Under the pieces are notes generated by a model, which was not told the DNA's origin, made no database searches, and worked only from the letters and a program-made list of their open reading frames with translations. A DNA stretch of 64,000 nt, from positions 4,298,001-4,362,000 of the forward strand of contig AP031357.1 in the NCBI GenBank assembly GCA_037833965.1. The letters are read 5' to 3'. Position 1 is the first letter of the stretch; each line of letters starts with the position of its first letter. Positions 62,564 to 64,000 of the stretch are shown here, piece after piece. A program made the position numbers and the translations under genes. The DNA comes from Marchantia polymorpha subsp. ruderalis (taxonomy: Eukaryota > Streptophyta > Marchantiopsida > Marchantiales > Marchantiaceae).

Positions 62564-64000
62564 TGTGGTACCCCACTTTTGGCGATTTTGAGGAAATTAA
62601 AACATTTTTGGAAAACTGTACCCTGGCAGCATTGTAAATAGCCTTCGGTACATCAAAACGGAGTGAAACCGGAAGATCGCGGGGATTCTCGAGGGATCTT
62701 GTAGAATCTGGGATTTGGGGTGCAGCAGTAAGGACAGGCACCACCCTCCCTGCGAGCTCTGCAGTTAGGACCCCTACGACGCAAGGCGTAAAACCCGCCT
62801 TCGGAGGTTGCGTCCGCGGCTGTAGGGAAACCCTCCATAATTAGTTCAACCCTCGGGCGCCTTGACCAAGTTAGGGTCCCGTTGGAAAGAGCTCGACGCA
62901 CTGATTCCAACGAGTCCAAGAACGCTTGGAACGGATGAGGACTTAGGGAGTTATCGCTATTGGAAGAAACGGAGGCGGTCGCCTACGGCGGAAAGAGTTC
63001 GCCACCGGCGCGAATTCCGCCTACGCGGAAGGGGGAATCAAGTTTTGTCCTATGCGCGGACGAAGGCGTTCGCCTGTGCACAGGCGAAGTAGGGTTAGGG
63101 GAGGCGCGAAGTCCGCCTACGCACAGGCGCTCGCCTGTGCACAGGCGCTTCGGCGTCGGCGGAAAATCCGCCTTGGGCCCTAGAAATGCGCCTTGTGAGG
63201 TAGAAAGTGTACGGCGCCTTCCGCGCCAGCGCAGCGCCGCGTACGGCGGAAGAGCCGCCAGAGTAATCAAATCGGTACGGACCATGCGGACGGGACGGGT
63301 GGATGCGCTCTTGGACGGACGGAGTTGCGGCGGCGGAAGCGCCGACGAAGAGACAAGGAACGGACAGACTGGACGGAGACGGTTGACCACGGTCAACGCC
63401 TTCCGCGCCAGCGCGACGCCGCGCACGGAATTCGCCTGCGCACAGGCGATCGCCTGTGCACAGGAGGATGAAGTTCCGCGCCGGCGGAGCATCCGCCGAG
63501 GCTCCTGCCTGCGCACAGGCAGGAGTTGAACTTTTGTCCGACATGCGGACACACGCGTCAAGGCAGAGGGGGATTGGCCGAGGGGCGGTACGAACAAGTG
63601 TACCGCGCAAGGCGGAAAACTCGCCTTCGGCGCTACGCCCCCATGTCCGCGGGGTAATACGCTCGCGGAGTTCAAATCCGCCAATTCGAGCGTGAGAGTT
63701 TAATCGACGACGGCGGAGCGTGAAGCCGCGCGTGAGAGCGAAGACCGTTCCAGCGTACAGCCGGCGCGGCCATCAAGTGAGACGTTCTTCACGAGCAAGA
63801 GCCGACCATGACCTTCGACCGGGCGGCGGAGAACGTCCCATTCTTGAATTCGCGATTCCAATCTCTTGTGCGCGCTGCGCGCATCCATCTGCTGGCTGCT
63901 GAACATTCTCGACGTCGTCGCACAGGAGATTTCTTGTTGATTGAAGGAGAAGTGAATGCGCGTGATTTGGAATTGAGGGCGATTAGAGTTTGCCGAGAGA
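62564..64000 (+). mobile_element. A LTR (A4), 5' end, runs off the window
   Basis: TGTGGTACCCCAC at 62564; nearly the same sequence as A3 and A1. The U3 ORF starts at 63808 (MTFDRAAENVPFLNSRF) and is open to the window end. Predicted duplication of its insertion is CGTCC, whose partner would be outside. Confidence 0.87.
63808..64000 (+). CDS. U3-encoded protein, family A, start only
   Basis: The first 64 codons of the family A frame, upstream of the conserved internal ATG. Too short to judge. Confidence 0.5.
   Translation, partial: MTFDRAAENVPFLNSRFQSLVRAARIHLLAAEHSRRRRTGDFLLIEGEVNARDLELRAIRVCRE

Overview
The window looks like nuclear DNA of a land plant, and almost all of it is a pile of nested LTR retrotransposon sequence. 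Three observations support this. The one visible pol region is a Ty3/gypsy type with Athila/Tat-like RT and RNase H motifs. There is a plant-type cytosolic tRNA-Pro(UGG) gene. A 5' fragment of a plant-mitochondrial-type tRNA-Tyr is also present. I cannot name the species. The only clearly non-element stretch is an AT-rich island at about 32995-39492, plus a 395-bp sliver at 60324-60718.

The main observation concerns the LTRs. At 8488-8500 a polypurine tract runs directly into TGTGGTAACACAC, which is the start of the 3' LTR of the Ty3/gypsy element. That LTR is not a few hundred bases long but about 4.8 kb (8501-13304), and its U3 part carries an open reading frame of 934 codons that ends just before the TATA box. 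The other 5-kb units in the window (1976-7354, 19051-24432, 49547-54416 and others) are solo or partial LTRs with the same plan: TG...CA ends, 5-bp target duplications, U3 with a coiled-coil ORF, TATA box, and about 1 kb of R/U5. Two diverged families (here called A and B) keep the N-terminal block and the C-terminal block of the encoded protein. A large protein gene inside U3 recalls the position of sag in MMTV or nef in HIV. I know of no described plant example.

Layout: 1-13304 is the Ty3/gypsy element (pol, PPT, 3' LTR of family B) with a solo A LTR at 1976-7354 (duplication CGAGA). 13305-14533 is an older B-like LTR remnant (D) into which it inserted. 14534-15013 plus 28153-32994 is one A-like LTR (E), split by a minus-strand element F (15014-28152, duplication GTTTG). 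F in turn contains an A LTR (19051-24432) and a 2.3-kb block of hairpin modules and minisatellite (24893-27234). 32995-39492 is host-like DNA. 39493-42128 plus 58987-60323 is LTR C, split by a minus-strand B LTR (H, duplication CTACG). H received a large inverted copy of 8501-17621 (now 45293-58986), and that copy later received another solo B LTR (49547-54416, duplication CCGCG). From 60719 to the end are a minus B LTR fragment and two A LTRs, one inside the other.

The LTRs are also full of short perfect palindromes. Some lie inside the ORF in frame. Their sequence differs between families through paired changes that keep the palindrome but change the peptide, and their number varies between copies. 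Together, the giant U3-encoded protein and the self-complementary repeats it carries are the best candidate for an undescribed system here. Host genes are few: a tRNA, several candidate exons without a recognised product, and a miRNA-precursor-like hairpin apparently made from a duplicated gene fragment.
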